Shown in pieces: positions 25,069-33,900 of a stretch of DNA of 64,000 nt. The stretch's first letter is position 1; each line of letters begins with the position of its first letter. Where the stretch lies: positions 124,001 through 188,000 of the IMG/VR virus record IMGVR_UViG_3300028676_000003. One strand, written 5' to 3'. The position numbers and the translations under genes are program-made. Below the pieces are notes generated by a model. It was not told the origin of the DNA and searched no databases. It worked only from the letters and a program-made list of their open reading frames with translations. This DNA comes from a virus.

Positions 25069-26334
25069 ATGGATAGAAAACCAAATGTTGTTCCAACAAA
25101 AGAACAAATAAATTCAGTTAAATCTGAAAAAGAAAAAAAAGAACTTTACGAACAAGAAAAAGCTCTAGCAACAAATGAAATCTACTCGGCTTCATTTAGA
25201 GAAGCTGAAATGCCGACAGGTCAATTATCTGCCATTGAGCAAATGCAACAACGTACAGCACATCAATTAAATCTTAACGCACAAGGAATGCAAGTTAAAG
25301 ATGAAACTTTAGCTGAAGCACCTACTTATAGTGATGTCGCAAGATTTCGTAACGAAGAACAAATGAGACTTCGTGATGTGCAATTACAACAAAATCTAGA
25401 TAATATACAAAAGTTTCAAGACCAAACCGCTGAGGCTACAGTAAGACACCAATCTTACCAAAATCAACAACAAAAACCAATCATGGAAATCGACAACGGA
25501 TATCAAAAACCACCAACTCCACCTGTAACACCAAAAAACGGTAGCATTTGGGACGACTATTCTAACCAAAGTAGTGATGAACACATCAACGAAATTAGTC
25601 AACCAAACTATAACGCTCCTTTTGATGTAATTTCATTACCATCGTTAGGAAAAACTTATAAAAATAAGAAATCTAACATCAAGTTAAGTTATATGACAAC
25701 TGCTGATGAGAACATTCTTTCAAGTCCTAACTTATTACAAAGTGGTGAGTTTCTTGAGATTCTTATCAATAGAAAAATGCTTGAACCAAGCCTTAGATAT
25801 AAGGATTTATTGCCTGGGGACAGGAACGCTATTATGATTTGGTTAAGAGCTACTGGTTACGGTGAAATGTACCCTGTTGTTATCGAAGATGAGAAAGGAA
25901 TTCCATTTGAAACTGTTGTTAATTTAGATGACTTAAAAACGGTAGAATTAACGGTTGAGCCTGATGAAAATGGACTTTTCACGTTTGATTTACCATTAGC
26001 TAGACAAACCATCAAGTTCAGATTATTAACTTGTGGTGAAATTGATTTCTTGGACAAGAAAATGGAAGAAGAAAAAGAGAATAACGTTTTAATTAACAAT
26101 TATAATACTTACAAATTAGAGAGAATGATTGTTGAAGTTGATGGGTCTAAGGATAGAACTTTTATTTCTAGCGTTGCTAACAATATGAGACTACCTGATT
26201 CAAAAAAACTAACGGAATTTATGAACACAATTGATTGTGGGATTGACTTGGATATTGTTGTTAAGACTCCTGGGGGTGGGTCTGTAGCCACCTTTCTTCC
26301 ACTTAACCTCAACTTTTTTTGGCCTAACCTCTAA
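25069..26334 (+). CDS. Baseplate hub/tail-chaperone protein, T4 gp26-like
   Basis: This 421-residue protein has a Gln/Glu-rich, probably coiled N-terminal half (1-180) and a C-terminal half of the T4 gp26 type (PF12322-like): FDVISLPSLGKTYKNKKSNI, LSYMTTADENILSSPNLLQS, LLPGDRNAIMIWLRATGYGE and a terminal strand before NLNFFWPNL. T4 gp26 (208 residues) is needed for hub assembly, lies directly before gp51, and precedes the tape-measure gene. That gene position and the out-of-frame coding extension downstream make this look like the first half of a tail-assembly chaperone pair. Ribosomes that do not shift stop at 26334, 14 nt after a run of seven T. The long N-terminal half is not present in T4. 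Confidence 0.75.
   Translation: MDRKPNVVPTKEQINSVKSEKEKKELYEQEKALATNEIYSASFREAEMPTGQLSAIEQMQQRTAHQLNLNAQGMQVKDETLAEAPTYSDVARFRNEEQMRLRDVQLQQNLDNIQKFQDQTAEATVRHQSYQNQQQKPIMEIDNGYQKPPTPPVTPKNGSIWDDYSNQSSDEHINEISQPNYNAPFDVISLPSLGKTYKNKKSNIKLSYMTTADENILSSPNLLQSGEFLEILINRKMLEPSLRYKDLLPGDRNAIMIWLRATGYGEMYPVVIEDEKGIPFETVVNLDDLKTVELTVEPDENGLFTFDLPLARQTIKFRLLTCGEIDFLDKKMEEEKENNVLINNYNTYKLERMIVEVDGSKDRTFISSVANNMRLPDSKKLTEFMNTIDCGIDLDIVVKTPGGGSVATFLPLNLNFFWPNL
26314..26320 (+). promoter_or_regulatory. Candidate programmed frameshift site (C TTT TTT T)
   Basis: The gp26-like frame reads AAC TTT TTT TGG up to a stop 14 nt later. The frame that encodes the gp51-like part continues ... TTT GGC CTA ACC TCT AAT TAT. 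Moving from the first to the second requires a -2 or +1 shift in the T run; a -1 shift meets TAA after two codons. The region of overlap in the second frame is open only from 26288. Confidence 0.6.
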
Positions 26335-26599
26335 TTATAAAGTTCCGTTACTAGAAGAAATTTATATTTGCACACAATATTTAAAAGGTTTTACGTATAA
26401 TGATGTTTTAAGTATGCCTGTTTATGAAAGAAGATTCTTTTTAGGGTTATTGAATAAAGAAAACTTTGAAAAACAGGAAAAAATTGAAGAAATGAAGGAG
26501 CAAAGTAAAACTACTGGCTCAAAAGGTACTAGAACAACCAAAATCAGCGGACAGAATCTTAAAAATAGGATGAACAACGGTGATTTACCATTATCATAA
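26321..26599 (+). CDS. gp51-like frameshift extension of the gp26-like gene
   Basis: The frame is open from 26288 to 26599 but has no ATG, GTG or TTG before 26414. The part upstream of that ATG clearly encodes protein of the same family as what follows: VPLLEEIYICTQYLKGFTYN, DVLSMPVYERRFFLGLL, then a charged helix. The pattern E-I-(6-9 residues)-G-F-T-Y-x-x-V-x-x-MPVYERRF belongs to the second half of contractile-tail chaperones (T4 gp51). Starting at the internal Met (26414) would remove half of it. The product is therefore best explained as a fusion to the upstream protein made by ribosomal frameshifting at 26314-26320, 92 extra residues. Alternatives are start at a rare codon (ATT at 26360 or 26366) or a sequencing/assembly error in the T run. 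Confidence 0.65.
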   Translation, partial: GLTSNYKVPLLEEIYICTQYLKGFTYNDVLSMPVYERRFFLGLLNKENFEKQEKIEEMKEQSKTTGSKGTRTTKISGQNLKNRMNNGDLPLS

Positions 26600-26604
26600 C
26601 TAAA

Positions 26605-26632
26605 AATGCCCGCAGAAATGTGGGTATTTTTT
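26605..26632 (+). terminator. Rho-independent terminator with GAAA tetraloop
   Basis: Stem AATGCCCGCA/TGTGGGTATT (two G-T pairs) closed by a GAAA tetraloop, followed by T residues. It ends the chaperone-like unit. Confidence 0.75.
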
Positions 26633-26642
26633 ATTTAATATG

Positions 26643-26650
26643 ATATTTAT
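26643..26650 (+). promoter_or_regulatory. Late-type promoter box ATATTTAT
   Basis: TGATATTTATAAACAAAG, 15 nt before the ATG at 26666 and just after the preceding terminator. Confidence 0.55.
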
Positions 26651-26665
26651 AAACAAAGATTAATC

Positions 26666-28144
26666 ATGAATAATAAAAAACTTAAGATAACTGAAGCACA
26701 ATACAATAGACTACTACAGTTTATTGTTGAAACTCCTTTTGACACAATGGTTAAACAAAGTATCGATATAGGTGATGTTGTTTCTATTAATTGGAAAGGT
26801 AGTAAGAATAATTTCAAGGTAATTGATAATTCAGGTGGGCAAATCATTATGGATAACATCGATAAAGGTTCAACCAACATCAACAATAGATACTTCATGA
26901 GCTTTACATCGTTGAATGGTGATGACCTAGAGATGAGAAAGGTAAACAAGGTTAAAGAACCTGAAAAACTTAACGATATCAAGTCATGGTCACCAGTAAC
27001 TGTTAAAGATATTTCAAACATACAAATCTTCAGAGACGGTGAATTAATTGATACGGTTGACCCAGTTTCTCCTACTGCTGAAAAACAACAAAAAAATGGT
27101 CCAAAACCTGATACAAACACAGATAATAACCCAAGTCCTGACTTCATGAATGAGGTTAATAACGACTTGGCTATTATTCTTGAACAATTGGAAAAAGGAA
27201 AAGGAATCAATTTTATATTTAATTCAGGGTTTATTAATTTCTGTTGCTTAGATAGAGTTGATTCTACATTTATCTTAGAAATTAATGAAGAACAAAATAC
27301 AATCATCGATAGTCTTAATAAATGGGACACCTTCATTTTGGATATCAAGGGTAATCCTCAAACAGATAACCTATATCTTAAAAACAAAGACATTGTTTCA
27401 ACTAATGATGGAGTAACTTATAACCTTAAATTCAAGGTTTCAGCTGGAAATACACACAAAGAGACTGTTATAAAAGCAATCAAAGGTGTTAGTGTTTTGA
27501 GCTCTTGTGATACAACTGAAGAAGATGAAGATGAGAAACCTGAAGTAAATGGCCCTGAAGAACAGAAAGCGGATGCTGAAAAGGCACTACAAATGATTCT
27601 TAAGGATAAAGATTTACAAGATGCGTTTTATAAACAACCTGGATTTTGGGAGATGTTTAAAGCTGAACTTTCAGGTGAAAAAGCTGTTGGTACTGGTATA
27701 ATTACCGTATTAGACGTTATGCGTAAAGTAACTGAATCTAGACTTGTTAAAAAGGTAGGTAAAGGGTTTAATGTTGGTAAAAAAGCCAAGTTTATTCCTA
27801 TTGAAAACGTTAACGTTAAGTATCGTGATGATAAAGATATAATCCATAATTATGACCTTCCAATGGTTGAAGATATGATTACGGTTAGAAGACACCTTAT
27901 CGATGATGTTAGTCAAGTTTTACAAAAAAGAGTTGAGGGTGGAAATGGACTAATTCTAAGAATCCTAGTTAAAGACCAAACAGACGAACCAAATATCAAG
28001 AATTGTGATGTTCAGATTGGTATTAAAAATAAAAGCGATAAATTCGTTGAGAAGGGACAAACATCAGATGTTAACATAAAATTCTTAAATTCAGAAGGTT
28101 ATGAAGCACAAGTTCAACAACCACAAACACAAAATACTAACTAA
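26666..28144 (+). CDS. Virion-associated protein of unknown function
   Basis: This 492-residue protein precedes the tape measure gene and overlaps it by one base (TAATG), so the two are coupled. Its N-terminus (KKLKITEAQYNRLLQF) shares the short LKITxxQY motif with the protein at 23580. Residues 30-70 look like a small beta barrel (VVSINWKGSKNNFKVIDNSG), followed by a linker rich in Pro, Asp and Asn and by an acidic stretch (DTTEEDEDEKPEVNGPEEQK) near residue 290. The C-terminal 170 residues are mixed alpha/beta. No catalytic motif is seen. A role in baseplate hub or tape measure assembly is inferred from position only. Confidence 0.6.
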   Translation: MNNKKLKITEAQYNRLLQFIVETPFDTMVKQSIDIGDVVSINWKGSKNNFKVIDNSGGQIIMDNIDKGSTNINNRYFMSFTSLNGDDLEMRKVNKVKEPEKLNDIKSWSPVTVKDISNIQIFRDGELIDTVDPVSPTAEKQQKNGPKPDTNTDNNPSPDFMNEVNNDLAIILEQLEKGKGINFIFNSGFINFCCLDRVDSTFILEINEEQNTIIDSLNKWDTFILDIKGNPQTDNLYLKNKDIVSTNDGVTYNLKFKVSAGNTHKETVIKAIKGVSVLSSCDTTEEDEDEKPEVNGPEEQKADAEKALQMILKDKDLQDAFYKQPGFWEMFKAELSGEKAVGTGIITVLDVMRKVTESRLVKKVGKGFNVGKKAKFIPIENVNVKYRDDKDIIHNYDLPMVEDMITVRRHLIDDVSQVLQKRVEGGNGLILRILVKDQTDEPNIKNCDVQIGIKNKSDKFVEKGQTSDVNIKFLNSEGYEAQVQQPQTQNTN

Positions 28145-30633
28145 TGGCAGATACATCAAATATGAGTCAAGACGAGTTAAATGCGCATAACAGATTAGTC
28201 GCAGAGGCTCTTAAACTCGCAAAACAAGAAGCTAGATATAGAAAAGAAGTTAGCACCAGTCTTGCTGATTATTTAGCTGGTGTTGAGAAGGCAAATAAGA
28301 TGAAAAAAACTTATAATGCCAACTTAAAAATTCAATCTAAATTTGAGAAAGAATTAGAAAAAGCACAGCAAGATAATGATGCTCAAGCTATTCTTAATGC
28401 TCAAGTTAAGCTAGACCTTATAAAGAAACAAAATAAAGAACTTAAGAAACAACAAGAAGCTCTAGAAGACGCTTTGGCAACTGTTAATAAGACTTCTATG
28501 GTTACTGCCAAGTTAGGTGCTGAAGCTTTAAAAGGTATCGCAAAGCTTGCAACAAACATCCCAGGTCTTATCACCAAGGGTTACGGTCAAATCAAGAGTG
28601 CTGGTTTATTCGATATGGATAAAGCCATTAAGCAATCAGGTTTAAGTATGGGTCTTTTATCTAAACAAACTAGTGATTATAGAGCTAATATTACTGCGGC
28701 CGCTAAAAGAACAACTACCTTTGGTATTGGAATTGAAGAACTTGCTCAAATGCAAGCTAGTTATTCTGAAGAATTAGGTAGAGCTGTTGTTTTAACTGAA
28801 CAAGAAAGCGTTGCTATGGCTAAGATTGCCGCTGATGCTCAATTGAGTACCGAAGCAATGGGTCAAATGACTGCTGAATTAGATAGACAAGGTGTTTCTG
28901 CTGAAAGAACTGCTGACTATATTCACAAGGTTATGGAAGACACCCATAAAATGGGTCTTAATTCATCTAAGGTTATTAAGAATATCAATGCTAATTTCAA
29001 GATGCTTAATAGATATAACTTCAAAAATGGAGTTGATGGACTAGCTAAAATGGCCCAAACAGTATCTAAATTAGGTGTTTCTATGGAATTTGCCGCTGGT
29101 TTTGCAGATAAGTTATGGGATGTTGAAGGAGCTGTTGATATGTCTGCACAATTACAAGTATTAGGTGGTGAATGGTCTAAGTTAGCGGACCCATTCAAGC
29201 TTATGTATCAAGCTCGTAATGATATTGAAGGATTGACTGAAGAATTAGGTAAAGCCGCATCGGCTTCTGCTCACTTGAATAAAAAAGGTGAAATAGAAAT
29301 TGCCGCTGTTGAAATGCATAAATTAAAAATCATTGCTCAACAAACTGGTGTTGCATATGATGAGTTAGCTCAAGCTGGTAAAAATGCATTCAAGTTGAAT
29401 AAGATTAAAGGTCAAGTTCAATTCCAAATGTCTGATGAAGAAAAAGAATTCCTTACAAATCAAGCTCACTTAGATAAAGACGGAAAAGCCTATATCGTAG
29501 TTAAAGGTGATAAGAAATTCCTTGGACAATTAGGAGCTAATGCTCAAAGTATTGTTAAGGCCCAAATGGAAGAACAAAAAGCTATGGGTGAAAGAGCTAA
29601 GGATGCTCAAACATTTGATGAGGCGTTGAATAATACAATCAACGGTATGAAGGTTTATTTGCTTCCAATCATTACAGCTATAAACGAAAAATTACTTCCT
29701 AAATTGAAAGATTTTGGTGATAGATTCGAAAACGAAAAATGGGGTGATAAAATAGAGAAATTTGCTGGTATTGTTGGTGACTTGGTTACTACCATCGGTG
29801 GATTTATTATTGATAACCCAATCAAAACTGGTCTTATTTATCTTACAACTAAATTAGGTGGTTTCCTTATGGATAAAGCTACTTGGTTTAGTAATGGTCT
29901 TATACTTGCACAAGGATTTAACGCTGGGTCTGCTGGTGGTGGAGCCGCAAGTGCTGTAGCTGGTGGTGTCGGTAAATTTGCTAAGTTAGGTAAGTTTGCT
30001 AAGATTGGTGGTGGTGTAATTGCCGCTGGTGCTAGTGGATATGATGAATGGACAACCAATAAAGAAAATGGAGTTGAAGCTGGTGAAAACGCTGGCCGTA
30101 CTGCTATTAGAGCAGGGGGTGCTGGTTTAGGAGCATGGGGTGGTGCGGCCGCAGGTGCCGCATTGGGTTCTGTTGTTCCAGTTATCGGTACAGTTGTTGG
30201 TGGGATTATTGGTGGTATCTTAGGTGGACTTGCTGGTGATAAACTAGGTGATATGGGTGGTGATGCCGCTTATGGTGTTCACGATGGTAAATTCCCTGCA
30301 ATTGGTAAGAACTTAGGTAGCGATTTTTCTCAAGGTAGAGGAATTATTCAAGGTGGAAAAATTACACCTATTGATAATAAAGATGACCTTATGGCAATGA
30401 AACGTGGTGGTCCAGTCGATAATGCGTTGAGAGATGGTGGTGGAAGTGTGAACACTACTAGAGTTGATTTTGGTTCTATTACAATCAATGGTGAAATCTT
30501 GATTAAATCTCCTGGAAGTCCAGGTATGTCTGAAGACCTTATGAAGGACCCTTCATTTAGACGTGATATCACAAGAACAATCCAAGTTGAATTAGAGAAA
30601 AATAAAATTGGTGGAAAAAATAAAGGTCAATAA
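28144..30633 (+). CDS. Tape measure protein
   Basis: This 829-residue protein begins with a long charged coiled-coil region (about residues 15-120), continues with Ala-rich helices, and contains a hydrophobic Gly/Ala-rich segment in the C-terminal third (about 600-720), including GGAAAGAALGSVVPVIGTVV. This is the layout of tape measure proteins, which set tail length, occupy the tube and are released into the host envelope. Order gp26-like, gp51-like, unknown, tape measure mirrors the T4 order 26-51-27-28-29. T4 gp29 has 590 residues. The following gene is separated by a 281-nt A+T-rich gap. Confidence 0.75.
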   Translation: MADTSNMSQDELNAHNRLVAEALKLAKQEARYRKEVSTSLADYLAGVEKANKMKKTYNANLKIQSKFEKELEKAQQDNDAQAILNAQVKLDLIKKQNKELKKQQEALEDALATVNKTSMVTAKLGAEALKGIAKLATNIPGLITKGYGQIKSAGLFDMDKAIKQSGLSMGLLSKQTSDYRANITAAAKRTTTFGIGIEELAQMQASYSEELGRAVVLTEQESVAMAKIAADAQLSTEAMGQMTAELDRQGVSAERTADYIHKVMEDTHKMGLNSSKVIKNINANFKMLNRYNFKNGVDGLAKMAQTVSKLGVSMEFAAGFADKLWDVEGAVDMSAQLQVLGGEWSKLADPFKLMYQARNDIEGLTEELGKAASASAHLNKKGEIEIAAVEMHKLKIIAQQTGVAYDELAQAGKNAFKLNKIKGQVQFQMSDEEKEFLTNQAHLDKDGKAYIVVKGDKKFLGQLGANAQSIVKAQMEEQKAMGERAKDAQTFDEALNNTINGMKVYLLPIITAINEKLLPKLKDFGDRFENEKWGDKIEKFAGIVGDLVTTIGGFIIDNPIKTGLIYLTTKLGGFLMDKATWFSNGLILAQGFNAGSAGGGAASAVAGGVGKFAKLGKFAKIGGGVIAAGASGYDEWTTNKENGVEAGENAGRTAIRAGGAGLGAWGGAAAGAALGSVVPVIGTVVGGIIGGILGGLAGDKLGDMGGDAAYGVHDGKFPAIGKNLGSDFSQGRGIIQGGKITPIDNKDDLMAMKRGGPVDNALRDGGGSVNTTRVDFGSITINGEILIKSPGSPGMSEDLMKDPSFRRDITRTIQVELEKNKIGGKNKGQ

Positions 30634-30687
30634 TCGTTGAAAATCAATCATTTGATAAATTCTTTAGAAAAAATCTTTTACACTTAC

Positions 30688-30718
30688 TTGACAATGTCGA
30701 AAAAAAACCGTATATTTG
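30688..30718 (+). promoter_or_regulatory. Bacteroidota-type promoter before an A+T tract
   Basis: TTG (30688-30690), 20-nt spacer, TATATTTG (30711-30718). The expected start at about 30723 leads straight into a 103-nt tract of almost pure A+T and then a terminator, with no reading frame. Confidence 0.65.
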
Positions 30719-30846
30719 TCTAAATTAAATAATAATATAAAAAATTAATATTAATAAATAAATTATAATAATTAAAATATTTAAATATATAATATAACCT
30801 AATATTATATATAATAATTAAAAGGCACTAATTGTGTCTTTTTTTA
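30719..30846 (+). ncRNA. Putative short transcript or origin-like unit
   Basis: Between promoter and terminator lies 30721-30823, in which only two bases (CC at 30798-30799) are not A or T. Transcription would yield an RNA of about 120 nt without coding capacity. Two readings are possible. It may be a small RNA. Alternatively it may be an origin of the T4 type, where a promoter is followed by an easily melted element so that the transcript stays as an R-loop and primes replication. Neither can be shown from sequence alone. Confidence 0.35.
30822..30846 (+). terminator. Rho-independent terminator after the A+T tract
   Basis: Stem AAGGCAC/GTGTCTT (one G-T pair), loop TAATT, T-rich tail to 30845. 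It separates the short unit from the late gene at 30915. Confidence 0.65.
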
Positions 30847-30883
30847 TTTGGTCTAAAACCATTTATTTTTATAAAAATTCAAG

Positions 30884-30898
30884 TACTATAGTATTTAT
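30884..30898 (+). promoter_or_regulatory. Palindrome and late-type box before the gene at 30915
   Basis: A perfect 10-bp palindrome TACTATAGTA (30884-30893) runs into GTATTTAT (30891-30898) and TATAAATA (30900-30907), 7 nt before the ATG. The last octamer equals the T4 late promoter consensus. Which of the elements is active is unknown. Confidence 0.45.
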
Positions 30899-30914
30899 AT
30901 ATAAATAAGTTACT

Positions 30915-33900
30915 ATGCAAAATTTTTATAACTCTTCTAAACCAAGTCCTACTACTAGAAACACTATTAACAGTGTAAGTATAGATATTAGAGATTATCT
31001 TTTAACGAAGAATTTAAAACCACAATACCCACAATTATCAACGACACTTAACGGTGCTCCTAAGATTGGTGAACCAGTTGTTGATACAACTATTGGTGAG
31101 AACGCTGTATTGGTTCCAATTGGTCTTCCATTGGAAACCGAAGGTATTTCATTTAAAAATAAGAACATCTCAACTAATCAATTTAAAAATGATGTTCAAA
31201 TTGCTGATGAACTTAAGAACATTGACCTATCAACGAAAGATGTAAATAAAGACTACCCTCAAGCAGTTTGGCCTCAAGGAACACAAAAATATCCTAATTC
31301 AGCTACTGAAGAAGTTACAAAGTATGGACTTATTGGAAAAACAGATGAAGCAGGATATCGTAAAAGAAATACAATCAAGAACTTATATCTAGATGCTGAT
31401 AAACAAATAGATATTTCAACTTTCATTGATTTAAACCCTACAGATACTACTCAACAAATAAAAGGATATTTAGACACTTATGGTGGTTTAAATACTGGAA
31501 ATGGTGGAGCAACAAAAGCAATCAATATCATTGGTAGCGTACTAAACGGACAAGGTTTAGGTATAGCTAAGGGTGGTGTTGTGACTAACTATGATGTTAG
31601 AGCAACGTTAGTTGGTAGAGTTCTTGGAGCAACAGGTTTCATCAACGATACAAAGCTTGGAACAATCGGTGGACAGCAATTAGCACTAGCATTGGCAAAC
31701 AATGCGGCATTTAATGTTCAACAAGATATTTTAGGGTCCTTCAATGTTACTGATAACATGATGAGCCTTGTTAAAAATGGTACACTTGCTGGATTTAGGT
31801 CAGATTATACTATTACAAAACCTTCAAGTACAGGTGGACAAATTGCTGATTATACTTCAAGAATCCTAGGATTCACACTACCTAAGAGTTATTTAGATGA
31901 TTCAGGGTCTATTTTCCAAAGTGAAAATAACAACGCTGAAAATGTAACTAGAGCCAACGCAATGATTCTAAATACTGGTAAGGGTCAAAATCAAGCCCTT
32001 TTAACGAACGTTAATGCGAATTTGATAGGGATTAGTCCATCAGGTATAGATAATCCTTCTAACTCGTCATTTAGGGTTGGTTATGCACCAGCATATACAA
32101 ACAACAACGGTGAGGTACAAATTACCAATGGAGTTATCTATGCTTTCTCAAATCAAGGTAAAACAATATCTCTATTTGGTTCAGACGATAATATCATTCC
32201 AAACTTGTCTTATAACAGAGAACAAAAGGTTCAAGCTTCAGGTTTTGAGGCTCCTGAAGACTTATTCTTTGTAGGACACAAATCAAACCCAGGTTATTCT
32301 GACCGTAAAATCAGTGACGTTACCTTCTCATGGGGTACTGAGATTGGTGGTAAGGTAAATTCAGATGCTAATTATTATCCATTTAGTGGTGATAAGAAAA
32401 GTCTTCTTGCTAAAACTCAAAAGCTTTTCAACAGTAAAGGTATGTTGAATATCGTTACAGCCAAAGGTGATATGGACAAGACTTCAACACAAATACAACA
32501 AGCTAACGGTAATGGTTTCTCTAAGGGTAGCCAAGTACTTAAAGCTGATTTATACGATGATAATGGACGTTATAACAACGCAACTGGTAAAACAGCTGAC
32601 GAAACATATTGCCGTAGTTGGACTACGCTTGACAGATATGATTCTGTTAATAATCTTATTAGAAAACACGGACTTTGGAAATCTCCAACGGTTCCATATA
32701 GATTCAATACTGAAAACTCAGTATTAGATGAGTATGGAATACCTAAGATTGCACCATATACAACAGATAAACCTGAAGACCCTAAGAAATTTATGTTCTC
32801 AATTGAGAACTTAGCTTGGGCCGATGAGAGTTCATATGCAAACCTACCACAATCAGAACGTGGACCAGGAGACCTTATCTCAGGTAAAAGAGGTCGTATC
32901 ATGTGGTTCCCGCCTTATAATATTAATTTCACAGAAAATAGTAGTGTAAATTGGGATTCTAATAATTTCATTGGTCGTGGAGAACCATTATACACATACA
33001 ATAACACCGAAAGAACAGGTACACTTTCTTTCCAAGTAATTGTTGACCATCCTAGTTATGCAAATTCATTTAGAGGTGTTAACGGACCCGATGATAACTA
33101 TATTGCTTCATTTTGGGCTGGATGTGTTGACCCTAGTAGTGAAATATCTAAAAAATTAACACCAAGTCAAGTAAGTTCACTTGTAGTTGAGTCTTTAACG
33201 GTTCAAGAACCTAAAAAGATTACTAGTGAGCCAACACCTGATGATATGGTTGTTTATTTCCCTAATGATAATGCTAATATTCCAGCAACATATGAAAATG
33301 GGTTAAGTGGTGCAACAACTGCTAATACAATCAATTATAATGTATCTGCAACTGGTTTAGGTTTCGGATTAGGCTCTTATCCAAGTAACTTCACCCCAGG
33401 TGTCACAAGTGCTTGGCCTGATAGATATAACTTCGGTTTAAACTACAAAGGTGAAAGAGCTCCTGTTTCTAATGTTGATGGTGTGCCTTATTATGGTTAT
33501 TTTGACCCAAGATACGACCAAGCTATTGTTAATTTCTTGAATACCAAGTGTAAGTATTGTGTAGTTGAGGTAACTGGTTATGCCAGCCCACAAGGTTCTG
33601 CACCATATAATCAAAAATTAGCTAACGCTAGAGCCAAGGCTATCCGTGATGAGTTAAGAGATACGAAATGGGGACCATTATTAACAGATAAAAGAAATTT
33701 TGATAAGAGATTTAAAACAATGCCAAGCATCGCTTTGACAAATACTCAGTGTATTCCTAACCATGGTGAAGATACTGATACTATTTGGTGTAAATTAGAT
33801 AGAAAAGCTGTTATTCATTTCAGATTTAGTCCTGAATTAGCAGCGGCCGACTATGCGAAAGCAACACCTGTTATTAAAAAATCATCTAAAACTGTTAATA

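Noticed and set aside
26647-27348. 233-residue reverse-strand frame
   Set aside because: Antisense shadow of the 492-residue gene; Ser/Leu/Ile-rich, without a promoter or upstream context.
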